Shown here piece by piece: positions 1 to 7,299 of a stretch of DNA of 64,000 nt. Under the pieces are notes generated by a model, which was not told the DNA's origin, ran no database searches, and worked only from the letters and a program-made list of their open reading frames with translations. The stretch comes from Paracoccaceae bacterium (lineage in GTDB: Bacteria > Pseudomonadota > Alphaproteobacteria > Rhodobacterales > Rhodobacteraceae). The position numbers and the translations under genes were made by a program. The stretch spans positions 68,480 through 132,479 of the forward strand of contig JABBAP010000042.1 in assembly GCA_018607905.1 (NCBI GenBank), in the 5' to 3' direction. Every line of letters begins with the position of its first letter. Position 1 is the stretch's first letter.

Positions 1-104
1 ACGCGCTCCAAACCGCGCGCCAAAACACCGCGCGATAGCAAAAACGTCAGCCCGCCCGAACAACTCGCAGCGATCAAATCAAACACAAAATGGACGTTAA
101 GCAC
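1..104 (-). CDS. N-terminus of a membrane protein, possibly Lgt-like (partial, runs off left edge)
   Basis: Reading leftward from a GTG at 104 gives an open frame beginning MLNVHFVFDLIAAS and continuing as a hydrophobic segment to the window edge. A good Shine-Dalgarno, GAGGA, sits nine bases before the GTG, which is why I chose this start. The sequence resembles the first membrane helix of a polytopic protein. The opening FDLIAA recalls the short Lgt-like (prolipoprotein diacylglyceryl transferase related) proteins of Rhodobacterales, but 34 residues cannot settle that. It is divergent from the small genes that follow. It is too short for the ORF track. I am moderately sure it is a gene and unsure of the family. 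Confidence 0.4.
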   Translation of the reverse strand, partial: MLNVHFVFDLIAASCSGGLTFLLSRGVLARGLER

Positions 105-189
105 GCGGCCAAATCCTCAAATCATTTGCCTTTGGCGCAGCATTGGGCAATTCTGACCCCACTGTCCAGTTCGTTTGAAAGCAAATCCT

Positions 190-414
190 TTGGCCAAATT
201 TTTCCTCGTCCTCAGCGGCCTTGCGATGGTGTTGTTTGGTGGCTGCTCTATCCTTTTTGCCACAAGCATTGGCCCCTCTGCATTTGTTATTGGCGGCTTG
301 CCATTTATCGCAGCGCTTGGCATTTTTGTCCTATCCAAGAGCAAAATTTCAGAAAAACGCCGAAAAACGGGCAGCTTCACCCTAGATCGCGTCAAACCAA
401 AACCAAAACGATAG
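190..414 (+). CDS. Small membrane protein, GGC family copy 1
   Basis: A 74-residue hydrophobic protein with two likely membrane helices. It is the first of three tandem homologous genes. I place the start at TTG 190 rather than the track's TTG 175 because the translation then begins MAKFFLVLS, exactly like copy 2, and because GAAAG lies eight bases upstream. The shared pattern is FFLVL, about seven hydrophobic residues, GGC, then FAT, a short loop, and GG.PF opening a second helix. The tail is basic (KPKPKR). The GGC is at the place of a lipoprotein cysteine, but the residues before it are a poor lipobox. Function unknown. Confidence 0.6.
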   Translation: MAKFFLVLSGLAMVLFGGCSILFATSIGPSAFVIGGLPFIAALGIFVLSKSKISEKRRKTGSFTLDRVKPKPKR

Positions 415-422
415 GCCTGCAC

Positions 423-626
423 ATGGCAAAATTCTTCCTCGTTCTTAGCATAATCGTCATGATCGGCACAGGCGGCTGCGGCCTTGTCTTTGCCACAGGG
501 GGTTGGGCAGACGCCGCGCTCGTTCTGGCGGGCCCACCGTTCGCTGTCGCCCTGATCATCTGCATTATTTGCTACAATGTGATCAACACACGCGAAACTC
601 CTGACGATACCGAAAACAAGGACTAA
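423..626 (+). CDS. Small membrane protein, GGC family copy 2
   Basis: A 67-residue protein opening MAKFFLVLS with a TGGCGLVFAT segment and a second hydrophobic stretch, ending in an acidic tail (ETPDDTENKD). It is homologous to the genes on either side and lies eight bases after copy 1. The track shows it as part of a longer ORF from 90, but the ATG at 423 aligns with copies 1 and 3. Two membrane helices with an intervening short loop are predicted by eye. The tail charge is opposite to that of copy 1, so the copies have diverged outside the membrane core. No function can be assigned. Confidence 0.6.
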   Translation: MAKFFLVLSIIVMIGTGGCGLVFATGGWADAALVLAGPPFAVALIICIICYNVINTRETPDDTENKD

Positions 627-630
627 CCAA

Positions 631-852
631 ATGGGCACTTTCCTAATTGTTCTGGGCGCAATCGTCGCTGTTTTAACCGGCGGTTGCACCGTGATGTTTT
701 TCGCAGGCTCAGGCTTTAACGATCCATTTGCACCCGTGGCTCTGGTGTTCGGTGGCATTCCCTTTTTGGTGGGCATCGGTTTGCTTTTTATCGGTCTTGC
801 CGTGAACAAACATAAAATCAAGCGCGAGAACGAAGCCTACGAAAACCAGTAA
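631..852 (+). CDS. Small membrane protein, GGC family copy 3
   Basis: A 73-residue protein, MGTFLIVLG followed by LTGGCTVMFFAG and a second helix with GGIPF. It lies four bases after copy 2 with AAGGA upstream of its ATG, so the three form an operon. The GGC motif and the GG.PF motif are held in common with copy 1; the loop between them is longer. The C-terminus is charged (KHKIKRENEAYENQ). It ends directly before a hairpin that acts as a terminator only for the opposite strand. Function unknown; probably an inner-membrane protein. Confidence 0.65.
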   Translation: MGTFLIVLGAIVAVLTGGCTVMFFAGSGFNDPFAPVALVFGGIPFLVGIGLLFIGLAVNKHKIKRENEAYENQ

Positions 853-859
853 CCCCAAG

Positions 860-887
860 AAAAAACCCGACTGCAAAAGCAGCCGGG
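860..887 (-). terminator. Rho-independent terminator for leftward transcription
   Basis: A nine-base-pair GC-rich stem with a four-base loop followed by TTTTTT on the minus strand. It lies eight bases past the stop of the third small membrane gene, which is on the plus strand, so it must serve a leftward transcript starting in the dnaB upstream region. Confidence 0.65.
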
Positions 888-1075
888 TAAGTATACCTGA
901 TGATAAGCCGTCGACCTTGGAGGGTACACAGCCATGAGGCAGTTATAAGAACGACAGTCCGAATCCAGCCTAAACTGGCGAAGATGGTCCATTTGTGTGC
1001 AAAAATCGGTCCAGCTTGCGCCTTTCCGAGACGAGGATTTGCACGCACCCAAACCACACCCGATTCGCGTCCTCA
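860..1075 (-). ncRNA. Possible structured non-coding RNA reading leftward, ending in a rho-independent terminator
   Basis: On the minus strand, CCCGGCTGC-TTTT-GCAGTCGGG (887 to 866) is followed by six T, a textbook intrinsic terminator with one G-T pair. On the plus strand there is no T-tract. No convincing coding frame leads into it: the two 79-residue minus ORFs here run through the terminator hairpin. The preceding 190 bases can form a strong hairpin (a GTGCAAA arm pairing with TTTGCAC about 35 bases later) and a CCAG-TTTAGG-CTGG hairpin. I infer a leftward small RNA of about 215 nt. The 5' end is a guess. I do not recognise it as 6S, SRP, RNase P or tmRNA. Confidence 0.35.
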
Positions 1076-1096
1076 TGAAAGAAACCTAGCATGATT

Positions 1097-1241
1097 TGTG
1101 GTTAAGCAAAAGATTTCCACACGATTTAGTGTTTAACCATTTTTAAGTTAGATTTTTTTAACACTTTCACTAAACCTACTAACCCCAATCATACGCATCG
1201 TTTTTTGGCTTATACATACCTTATCCACAACCTTATCCAGA
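1097..1241. promoter_or_regulatory. Cluster of DnaA-box-like sites in the AT-rich region upstream of dnaB
   Basis: TTATCCACA at 1221-1229 is a perfect DnaA box. TTATCCAGA at 1233-1241 follows it in the same orientation with a start-to-start spacing of 12 bases. Two weaker matches lie upstream: TTAACCACA on the minus strand at 1097-1105 (one mismatch) and ATTTCCACA at 1113-1121 (two mismatches). Between the pairs is a very AT-rich stretch (about 1124-1170). The position 55-75 bases before the dnaB start suggests DnaA control of dnaB. A full replication origin is less likely. Confidence 0.45.
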
Positions 1242-1294
1242 TTGCCTTTCTCCCCCAAATCAACAACAACAAACTGAGCAGATTCGAGGGCGAA

Positions 1295-2800
1295 ATGGAC
1301 GGCAACGCACCACCAAACGACGTGCAAAATACTGAAACTGATCCGACCCAGGCCCTCCCGCATTCCATCGAGGCGGAACAGGCTTTGCTCGGTGCGCTAT
1401 TGGTGAACAACGATGTTTTTGATCGCGTCACAACGCTGGTGAACGAAAACCACTTTTTCGATCCCTTACACGGCCGCATCTTCGAAGTGATCGCTCGTCG
1501 TATCCAGAAAAACGCACTGGCCTCCCCCGTCACGATTAAAGCCTTCCTAGAAGACGACCCTGGCCTTGCCGAACTTGGTGGCCCCGCCTACCTCGTGCGT
1601 CTTGCAGGTGCATCTATGTCCGTGTTTGCCGCCAAAGATTACGCGCAAATGATCTATGACATGGCAATCCGCCGCGATCTTATCGCGATCGGTGAAGAAA
1701 TCGGCGCCAAAGCCCAGTCGATGGATGTGGACGACGAACCAAAAGAACAAATCGTCGCCGCCGAACAACGCCTCTACGCCCTTGGCGAACAAGGAAGCGT
1801 CGATTCTGGCTTCCAATCCTTCCTCAAGGCGGTCACCGATGCCGTCAACATGGCCAACGCCGCCTATCAACGCGACGGTGACATGGCAGGCATCTCGACT
1901 GGCCTCAAAGATATGGACGCCAAACTTGGCGGCCTGCACCCGTCCGACCTATTAATCCTCGCGGGTCGGCCCTCAATGGGGAAAACCTCGCTCGCCACCA
2001 ACATCGCCTACAACATCGCCAAAGCCTATAAAAAGGGCCTGCGCCCAGACGGAACCGAAGGCGCAATCGAAGGCGGCGTCGTCGGATTTTACTCCCTCGA
2101 AATGTCCGCAGAACAGCTCGCCGCACGGATCTTGTCTGAGGCCTCAGAGGTCGAATCCCACCGCATCCGCTCTGGCGATATGTCCGAAGAAGAGTTCCGC
2201 CGCTTTGTAGAGGCCGCAAAAAGCCTCGAAAACTGCCCGCTGTTCATCGACGACACCGCCGCCCTGCCAATTTCCGCCCTCGCGGCCCGCGCGCGCCGTC
2301 TAAAACGTACCCACGGCCTTGATGTGCTGATCATCGACTACCTGCAACTCGTGCGCCCCGCCACCGCCAAAGACAGCCGCGTAAATGAGGTCTCCGAGAT
2401 CACCCAAGGCATGAAAGCCATCGCCAAGGAACTCGACATTCCGGTCATCGCCCTGTCCCAGCTCTCACGTGCCGTTGAAAGCCGCGAAGACAAACGCCCC
2501 CAGCTTTCCGATCTGCGCGAATCCGGCTCAATCGAGCAAGACGCGGATTGCGTTATGTTTGTGTATCGCGGCGAATATTACAAAGAACGCGAAAAACCCG
2601 CCGAACACGAGCTGGAAAAAATGGCCACATGGCAGGCCGAAATGGAAGACCTGATGGGCAAAGCAGAGGTCATCATCGGCAAACAACGCCACGGCCCCAT
2701 CGGCTCGATCGACCTCGCCTTTGAAGGCCGCTTCACCCGTTTCACCGACCTTGCAAAACCGTGGCAAGGCAGTGGCGGCAATAAAGAAGACCAATTTTAA
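1295..2800 (+). CDS. dnaB: Replicative DNA helicase DnaB
   Basis: A 501-residue hexameric helicase that unwinds DNA ahead of the replisome and loads primase. An N-terminal primase-interaction domain (LPHSIEAEQALLGALL) is followed by the RecA-like motor with Walker A GRPSMGKTS, Walker B DVLIIDYLQL, the SQLSR motif, and the LRESGSIEQDAD and YRGEYY segments near the end. Length is normal. The ORF track begins at a TTG 90 bases earlier, but the ATG at 1295 has GAGGG six bases upstream and starts the usual sequence. DnaA-like boxes lie upstream. The following FosA-like gene starts one base after the stop, so the two are probably co-transcribed. Confidence 0.97.
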   Translation: MDGNAPPNDVQNTETDPTQALPHSIEAEQALLGALLVNNDVFDRVTTLVNENHFFDPLHGRIFEVIARRIQKNALASPVTIKAFLEDDPGLAELGGPAYLVRLAGASMSVFAAKDYAQMIYDMAIRRDLIAIGEEIGAKAQSMDVDDEPKEQIVAAEQRLYALGEQGSVDSGFQSFLKAVTDAVNMANAAYQRDGDMAGISTGLKDMDAKLGGLHPSDLLILAGRPSMGKTSLATNIAYNIAKAYKKGLRPDGTEGAIEGGVVGFYSLEMSAEQLAARILSEASEVESHRIRSGDMSEEEFRRFVEAAKSLENCPLFIDDTAALPISALAARARRLKRTHGLDVLIIDYLQLVRPATAKDSRVNEVSEITQGMKAIAKELDIPVIALSQLSRAVESREDKRPQLSDLRESGSIEQDADCVMFVYRGEYYKEREKPAEHELEKMATWQAEMEDLMGKAEVIIGKQRHGPIGSIDLAFEGRFTRFTDLAKPWQGSGGNKEDQF

Positions 2801-2801
2801 G

Positions 2802-3221
2802 ATGACAAACATGAATATCGACCTTTCTGGCGTGAACCACATCACGCTCGCCTGCACCGATCTGCCCAAATCCATCGCGTTTTACCGCAACACGCTTGGC
2901 GCAACGCTCAAGGCTGAATGGCCCAAAGGTGCCTATTTTGAGGTCGGCGATCTCTGGCTCTGCCTCGCATTAGAAAAACAAGTCATCCCACGCGACGATG
3001 ACACCCACGTCGCATTCTCCTGTGCTCAATCCGCGTTCGATTACACCGCTGACCACATCGCAGAGACCGCAAAACAGTGGAAAACCAACACATCCGAAGG
3101 CGCATCGCTCTATTTCCTAGACCCGGATGGCCACAAACTTGAACTCCACGCTGGTTCCCTGCAATCACGTTTGGCCCATTACGCGCAAACAAAACCAGAC
3201 GGCATGCAATTCTACCACTGA
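2802..3221 (+). CDS. fosA: FosA-family glutathione transferase (VOC superfamily)
   Basis: A 139-residue metal-dependent VOC-fold enzyme. Proteins of the FosA family inactivate fosfomycin by adding glutathione. The alignment to FosA is strong along its length: NHITLACTDL.KSIAFYR, GAYFEVGDLWLCL, DTHVAF, SEGASLYFLDPDGHKLELH and SRLA. The expected metal ligands (H13, H69, E114) and substrate residues (K94, S98, Y104, R123) are present. The ATG is one base past the dnaB stop, implying translational coupling. In a marine bacterium the natural substrate may be another epoxide or phosphonate; chromosomal FosA-like proteins vary in activity. Confidence 0.8.
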   Translation: MTNMNIDLSGVNHITLACTDLPKSIAFYRNTLGATLKAEWPKGAYFEVGDLWLCLALEKQVIPRDDDTHVAFSCAQSAFDYTADHIAETAKQWKTNTSEGASLYFLDPDGHKLELHAGSLQSRLAHYAQTKPDGMQFYH

Positions 3222-3229
3222 CTTTTTGT

Positions 3230-3250
3230 TTCTTTGTTCCTAAAATACTC
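3230..3250 (+). repeat. Copy 1 of a short intergenic repeat (TTCTTTGTTCC-TAAAATACTC)
   Basis: This is a diverged copy of a sequence of roughly 21 bases, TTCTTYTGGCCNWAAATATCC, that recurs in six gaps of this window. It fills most of the 31-base gap between the FosA-like gene and the oxygenase, directly before the oxygenase ATG, and replaces any recognisable Shine-Dalgarno. Confidence 0.45.
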
Positions 3251-3252
3251 GA

Positions 3253-4188
3253 ATGACAGACTTCACAGAAATCTCGGTCATTGATTTGGCCCAAGACGAC
3301 GCGAAAATCACCGCTGATTTCGCGGCCGCCTATTCCACCGCTGGCTTCGCCTACATCAAAAACCACGGCGTCCCCCAATCCTTGATCGACGCGGTTTTCG
3401 ATGCATCGCGCCAATTTCACGCCCAGACTGAGGCCGCGAAACAAACCATCGCGCTCAACGAAAACCATCGAGGCTACATCCCGATCAACACTTCTACAGA
3501 TGTAAATTCAAAACTCGCTGATGTGAAAAAACCCAATCAATCCAGCAGCTTCATGATGATGGCTGAAACCGAACTTACCCCCGCAGAATACCTCTCTGGC
3601 CCCAACCAATGGCCCGATCTGCCCCAATTTCGCGACACGCTCACAACCTACGCCGCGCAAATGACGACACTTGGCCAACGGCTCATCGCGCTGACCGCAG
3701 CCGCCTGCAATGCCGATCCAGCCGACCTCACGCCAGCCTTTCAAAACCCCACAATCTGGCTCCGCTTGCTGCACTATCCGCCAAGCCCCGCACAATCCCC
3801 CGACGATCTTTACGGCTCCGCCCCCCACACAGATTTTGGCGCATTAACCCTGCTCGCCCAAGACGGCGTTGGCGGGCTACAAGTCCAAACCCCTTCAGGG
3901 GATTGGGTCGATGCCCCCAAGATTGAGGGCACATTTGTGGTCAACGTCGGTGATATGCTCAACCGCGCCTCCAACGGTTTCCTCAAATCCACACCCCACC
4001 GCGTCATCAACCGATCAGGGCGCGAACGCTACTCGATCCCGTTCTTCTTTGATCCCTACATCAACACCACGATCAAACCGCTGAACGGCACAGGCACCCC
4101 GAAATTCGAACCCGCCCATTTCGGGGATTTCCTTCGATCCGAACTCGGTGCAAGCTACGATCAACACAAATCGGACCCAAAAACATGA
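3253..4188 (+). CDS. 2-oxoglutarate/Fe(II) oxygenase of the isopenicillin N synthase family
   Basis: A 311-residue non-heme iron oxygenase with the N-terminal DIOX_N region (AGFAYIKNHGVP) and the C-terminal jelly roll. The iron triad is visible as HTD in PHTDFGALTLL and the distal histidine in STPHRVIN, followed by the RYSIPFF motif that binds 2-oxoglutarate. The substrate cannot be read from sequence. Plant and bacterial relatives include homoarginine/arginine hydroxylases, and the genes downstream act on guanidino or carbamoyl groups, so a guanidino substrate is a reasonable inference. The next gene overlaps its stop by four bases (ATGA). No clear Shine-Dalgarno precedes the ATG. Confidence 0.85.
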   Translation: MTDFTEISVIDLAQDDAKITADFAAAYSTAGFAYIKNHGVPQSLIDAVFDASRQFHAQTEAAKQTIALNENHRGYIPINTSTDVNSKLADVKKPNQSSSFMMMAETELTPAEYLSGPNQWPDLPQFRDTLTTYAAQMTTLGQRLIALTAAACNADPADLTPAFQNPTIWLRLLHYPPSPAQSPDDLYGSAPHTDFGALTLLAQDGVGGLQVQTPSGDWVDAPKIEGTFVVNVGDMLNRASNGFLKSTPHRVINRSGRERYSIPFFFDPYINTTIKPLNGTGTPKFEPAHFGDFLRSELGASYDQHKSDPKT

Positions 4189-4805
4189 TCCCCCAATTCG
4201 ATAAAAACACCGCACTCCTGTTGATCGACGTGCAAAAAGGCGTGAACGACACCGCCTATTACGGTGGCCCCACAGGACGGCGCAACAACCTTGGTGCCGA
4301 AGACAACATCATCGGATTGCTCACCGCATGGCGTGCCAAAGGGGGCCGCGTCGCCTTCACCCGCCACAACAGCATTGAGGACGGCTCGCCCCTCAAACTC
4401 ACGCTAGAAAGCGGTGAACAACTGCCCGGAATGGACATTCACGCAGGCGATATCGCCGTCTCAAAATCCGCCAACAGCGGCTTTATCGGCACCAGTTTGG
4501 AACAAGAATTACACCGCGCTCACATCCACCGCCTTGTGATCGTCGGCTATTTCACCAACATCTGCGTTGAAACCACAACCCGCATGGCAGGCAACATGGG
4601 CTACGATACCTACCTCGTTCACGACGCCTGCGCGACCATGAACATGATCGGCATCGACGGCACAGATTATGACCCAGACTTGGTGCACGATATGGCCCTC
4701 GCCTCCCTTCATGGGGAATTCTGTACAGCCATCACAACTGCCGACGCACACGGCCTAATCAATGCTGACGCGCGCCATCTTGATCGCGTGCAAGGCAACG
4801 AATGA
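4185..4805 (+). CDS. Isochorismatase-family cysteine hydrolase
   Basis: A 206-residue hydrolase with the family's catalytic triad in place: D15 (LLLIDVQKG), K94 (AVSKSANSGF) and C127 (TNICVETTTRM), plus the cis-peptide region before the cysteine. Members hydrolyse amide, ureido or carbamoyl bonds (nicotinamidase, biuret hydrolase, ureidoacrylate and N-carbamoylsarcosine amidohydrolases). It overlaps both neighbours by ATGA, so it is translated as part of one operon with the oxygenase and the DDAH-like gene. I infer a role in releasing ammonia from a product of these enzymes; the exact substrate is open. Confidence 0.85.
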   Translation: MIPQFDKNTALLLIDVQKGVNDTAYYGGPTGRRNNLGAEDNIIGLLTAWRAKGGRVAFTRHNSIEDGSPLKLTLESGEQLPGMDIHAGDIAVSKSANSGFIGTSLEQELHRAHIHRLVIVGYFTNICVETTTRMAGNMGYDTYLVHDACATMNMIGIDGTDYDPDLVHDMALASLHGEFCTAITTADAHGLINADARHLDRVQGNE

Positions 4806-5668
4806 GCTACGGTGTTTCCTCCATGACGGCACCGCTAAAACGCGTGGCATTGCGCGCGCCCAGCCCGTCTTTGCTAAACGCAGACTTGCACAAATGGCAC
4901 TACTCCGACCTTCACGACCCTGATAAAATACAAGAAAGTTATGCACAATTTACACATATCCTACAAAACGCGGGATGTGAGCTGATGTATATGACAGGCG
5001 ATGACAACGGCATTGCAGACGCCGTCTTCACATACGACGCCTCGCTCATTACCCCCCACGGCGCAATCCTCATGTCGCCCGGCAAGGTGCAGCGGACGGG
5101 CGAACAAGACCTGCACCGCGCCTTTTACGCCACCCACCAAATCCCGATTCTAGCCGAGGTCACAGATGCCCGCGCCGAAGCAGGCGATACCCTCTGGCTT
5201 GACGATGAAACCCTGCTGATCGGACGCGGCTTTCGCACAAATGACGCGGGCGTGCATCAAATCGCCGCCGCCTTAAAACCGCACGGCATTGCTTGCCCCA
5301 CCTTCGATTTACCCGTCTACACAGGGGCCGCCGCCTGCCTCCACCTGATGTCGCTCATCTCGATGCTCGACACGAAAACCGCGCTTGTCTGCACCGAACT
5401 CCTGCCTGTCGCACTTTACGAACTCCTCGTTGAAAAAGGCATCACGCTTATCCCCGCCCCCTTTGACGAATTCCAATCCACAGGCACCCTCTCCACCAAC
5501 GTCCTGTGCACGAGCCCCAAAAACGTGATCATGCTTGACGGTATCCCAAAAACCCAAGCAGCAATTGAGGCCGCTGGTATCACAGTCACCACATTTTCCG
5601 CAGATGCCCTCTGCATCGCCTGCGAAGGCGGCCCCACCTGCCTAACGCGCCCCATTTTACGAGGTTAA
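4802..5668 (+). CDS. Dimethylarginine dimethylaminohydrolase (DDAH)-like amidinohydrolase
   Basis: A 288-residue protein of the guanidino-modifying pentein superfamily. Family enzymes attack the guanidinium carbon with a cysteine, giving for example citrulline plus an amine from methylated arginine. Visible landmarks are the acidic DDETLLIGRGFRTN segment, the catalytic histidine in CLHLMS (about H181) and the nucleophile C280 in EGGPTCLTRP close to the C-terminus. Length fits DDAH. The start overlaps the preceding stop (ATGA) and the deiminase gene follows after three bases. The likely substrate is a methylarginine or a related guanidino compound. Confidence 0.75.
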   Translation: MSYGVSSMTAPLKRVALRAPSPSLLNADLHKWHYSDLHDPDKIQESYAQFTHILQNAGCELMYMTGDDNGIADAVFTYDASLITPHGAILMSPGKVQRTGEQDLHRAFYATHQIPILAEVTDARAEAGDTLWLDDETLLIGRGFRTNDAGVHQIAAALKPHGIACPTFDLPVYTGAAACLHLMSLISMLDTKTALVCTELLPVALYELLVEKGITLIPAPFDEFQSTGTLSTNVLCTSPKNVIMLDGIPKTQAAIEAAGITVTTFSADALCIACEGGPTCLTRPILRG

Positions 5669-5671
5669 ACC

Positions 5672-6742
5672 ATGATGACACGACGCACTTTCATCGCTGC
5701 AACCGCCGCGGCCACCAGCGCAACACCAGCCGCCGCCACCGCCCCGTTCAGGGTTCCCGCCGAGGAACACCCCCACGAACGCACCTTCATGCAATGGCCC
5801 GTCAGCCGCAAAGTCCACCCCTCCGCTGGCTTCCTGCAAGACACTCAAGCCACAATCGCCGATATCGCCAATACCATCGCTGATTTCGAACCTGTCGTGA
5901 TGCTGGCCCACAAAGACGATCACGCGACGATCCGCGCGCAAACCTCTGAATTGGTTGAACTTTGGGATATCCCGACCGAAGACCTCTGGGCGCGCGACGC
6001 TGGCCCGTGTTTCGCGCAAAACGGCAAAATTTAACGCATCCACAACTTTAATTTCAACGGTTGGGGCAATCGACAAGTCCACAAACGCGACGGAAAAATC
6101 GCCGCCCTTGTGGCCCAGCACCTCGGCCTCAAAAACCACGACACTGGCCTTGTCGGCGAACCGGGCGGCGTGGAATCCGATGGCCACGGCACGTTGATCG
6201 CGCACGAAAGCAGTTGGGTGAACAAAAACCGCAACCGTATTTCAAAAGCCGAAATCGAAACCCGCCTACTGGCCGCTTACGGTGCCAACAAACTGATCTG
6301 GGCACCTGGTATCAAGAACCAAGACATCACCGATTACCACATCGACAGCCTTGCGCGTTTCACAGGCGCAGGCCGCATGATCATCCAACTGATCGACGAT
6401 CCAGACCCGTCCGATCCATGGCAAATCGTCCCTTATGACACGCATGACATAATCGCGGCCAACCGCACCTCTACGGGCCGCAAATTCGACATAACCGTCA
6501 TCCCCGACCCCGACAAACGCCGCGTGAAATCCAATGATTTCGTCGCCAGCTACGCCAATTATTATGTGTGCAACGGCGCAGTCATCGCCGCACAATTCGG
6601 TGATCGCCGCACGGATAAGGCCGCAAAACGCGCGCTTAAACAACACTATCCCGGTCGCGAGATCATCACACTAAACGTCGATCCGCTTGGCGAACTCGGC
6701 GGCGGAATCCATTGCGCCACCCAACAACAACCAAAACTCTGA
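5672..6742 (+). pseudogene. Agmatine deiminase with Tat signal, interrupted by one in-frame TAA
   Basis: Agmatine deiminase converts agmatine to N-carbamoylputrescine. The frame opens with a Tat-type signal (MMTRRTFIAATAAA, Ala-rich to about residue 24), so the product would be exported. The catalytic landmarks are WARDAGP, EPGGVESDGHGTL, ITDYHID and GGGIHC with the nucleophilic cysteine. Codon 121 is TAA (6032-6034), in the middle of the conserved run NGKI-stop-RIHNFNFNGWGN. The same frame continues intact for 235 codons to 6742. The track shows two pieces, 5672-6034 and 6110-6742, for this reason. A single substitution, for example from CAA, GAA or AAA, explains it. Either a recent nonsense mutation or a base-call error is possible. 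Confidence 0.8.
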
Positions 6743-7188
6743 TGCGCTGGTTTTCTAAAAACGCCGAGAGCATCGAGGCTGCCGCAGCCCTTCTCACCGC
6801 ATTTGTCGCTGTGGCCGCAATTATCGGCGTGAAGATGCAGATCGACGCAAATGCCGACCAACAAGCCGCCCAATCTGCCCGCGATATTTTTCGCGAACAT
6901 CTGACCCTGTCCATTGCAAATCCGCAGTTTTCCGAACCCGACGTCTGCACACTCATTGCCTCAGATCAGCGCCCCGCTTATGCGGCCTACGTCGAACACC
7001 TCTTGTACACGTCAGAACAAATCCTCGCGACGCAAACAGATTGGGATGATGCAATCACCGAACGCTTGGCCCCCCATATCGACTATTTTTGCTCCACAGA
7101 CGGCTGGAACGGCTACACCCAACCCGTCACAGATTTGATCGCACTCACACGAATTGATCACTGCACGGCGACACCCACCTGCCAATAA
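6742..7188 (+). CDS. Hypothetical protein with one N-terminal membrane helix
   Basis: A 148-residue protein. A hydrophobic helix (AAAALLTAFVAVAAIIGVKM, about residues 12-31) anchors a soluble domain with three cysteines near the end (DYFCSTDG, DHCTATPTC). The start at 6742 overlaps the deiminase stop as TGATG, so it belongs to the same transcript; the track's earlier ATG at 6712 lies inside the deiminase. I do not recognise the family. Being last in the guanidino gene run may be coincidence. Confidence 0.65.
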   Translation: MRWFSKNAESIEAAAALLTAFVAVAAIIGVKMQIDANADQQAAQSARDIFREHLTLSIANPQFSEPDVCTLIASDQRPAYAAYVEHLLYTSEQILATQTDWDDAITERLAPHIDYFCSTDGWNGYTQPVTDLIALTRIDHCTATPTCQ

Positions 7189-7205
7189 AAACACCACCCC
7201 AGCCT

Positions 7206-7227
7206 CTTCTTCTGGCCAAAAATATCC
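7206..7227 (+). repeat. Copy 2 of the intergenic repeat (CTTCTTCTGGCCAAAAATATCC)
   Basis: It begins about 17 bases past a stop codon and before alr. It matches the copies at 20094 and 32401 almost perfectly. It forms no hairpin, so it is not an ordinary terminator. Confidence 0.6.
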
Positions 7228-7299
7228 AAATCCCGCCCCCAACCACTTGACGCAACGCCGCCACTGGTGTCCCTAACCGCCAAGCAAAGGAACACTGCA

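Noticed and set aside
117-821. 234-residue minus-strand ORF
   Set aside because: It lies antisense across the three small membrane-protein genes and has no domain or ribosome site; the plus-strand genes are supported by their mutual homology.
818-1057. Two overlapping 79-residue minus ORFs (818-1057 and 837-1076)
   Set aside because: Both read through the leftward terminator hairpin and past its T-tract; neither has a ribosome site.
1131-1150. CtrA-like site TTAA-CCATTT-TTAA
   Set aside because: The spacing is six bases, whereas the known CtrA site needs seven; the match is not good enough to call in AT-rich DNA.
1090-1294. Chromosomal replication origin
   Set aside because: Only one perfect DnaA box is present and no dnaA, parAB, hemE or gidA genes are nearby. 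The dnaB upstream location favours gene control.
2983-3468. 161-residue minus ORF and the many other long antisense ORFs (for example 7714-8469, 9147-9830, 58717-59400)
   Set aside because: All are shadows of strongly supported plus-strand genes, arising from the high G+C at third codon positions.
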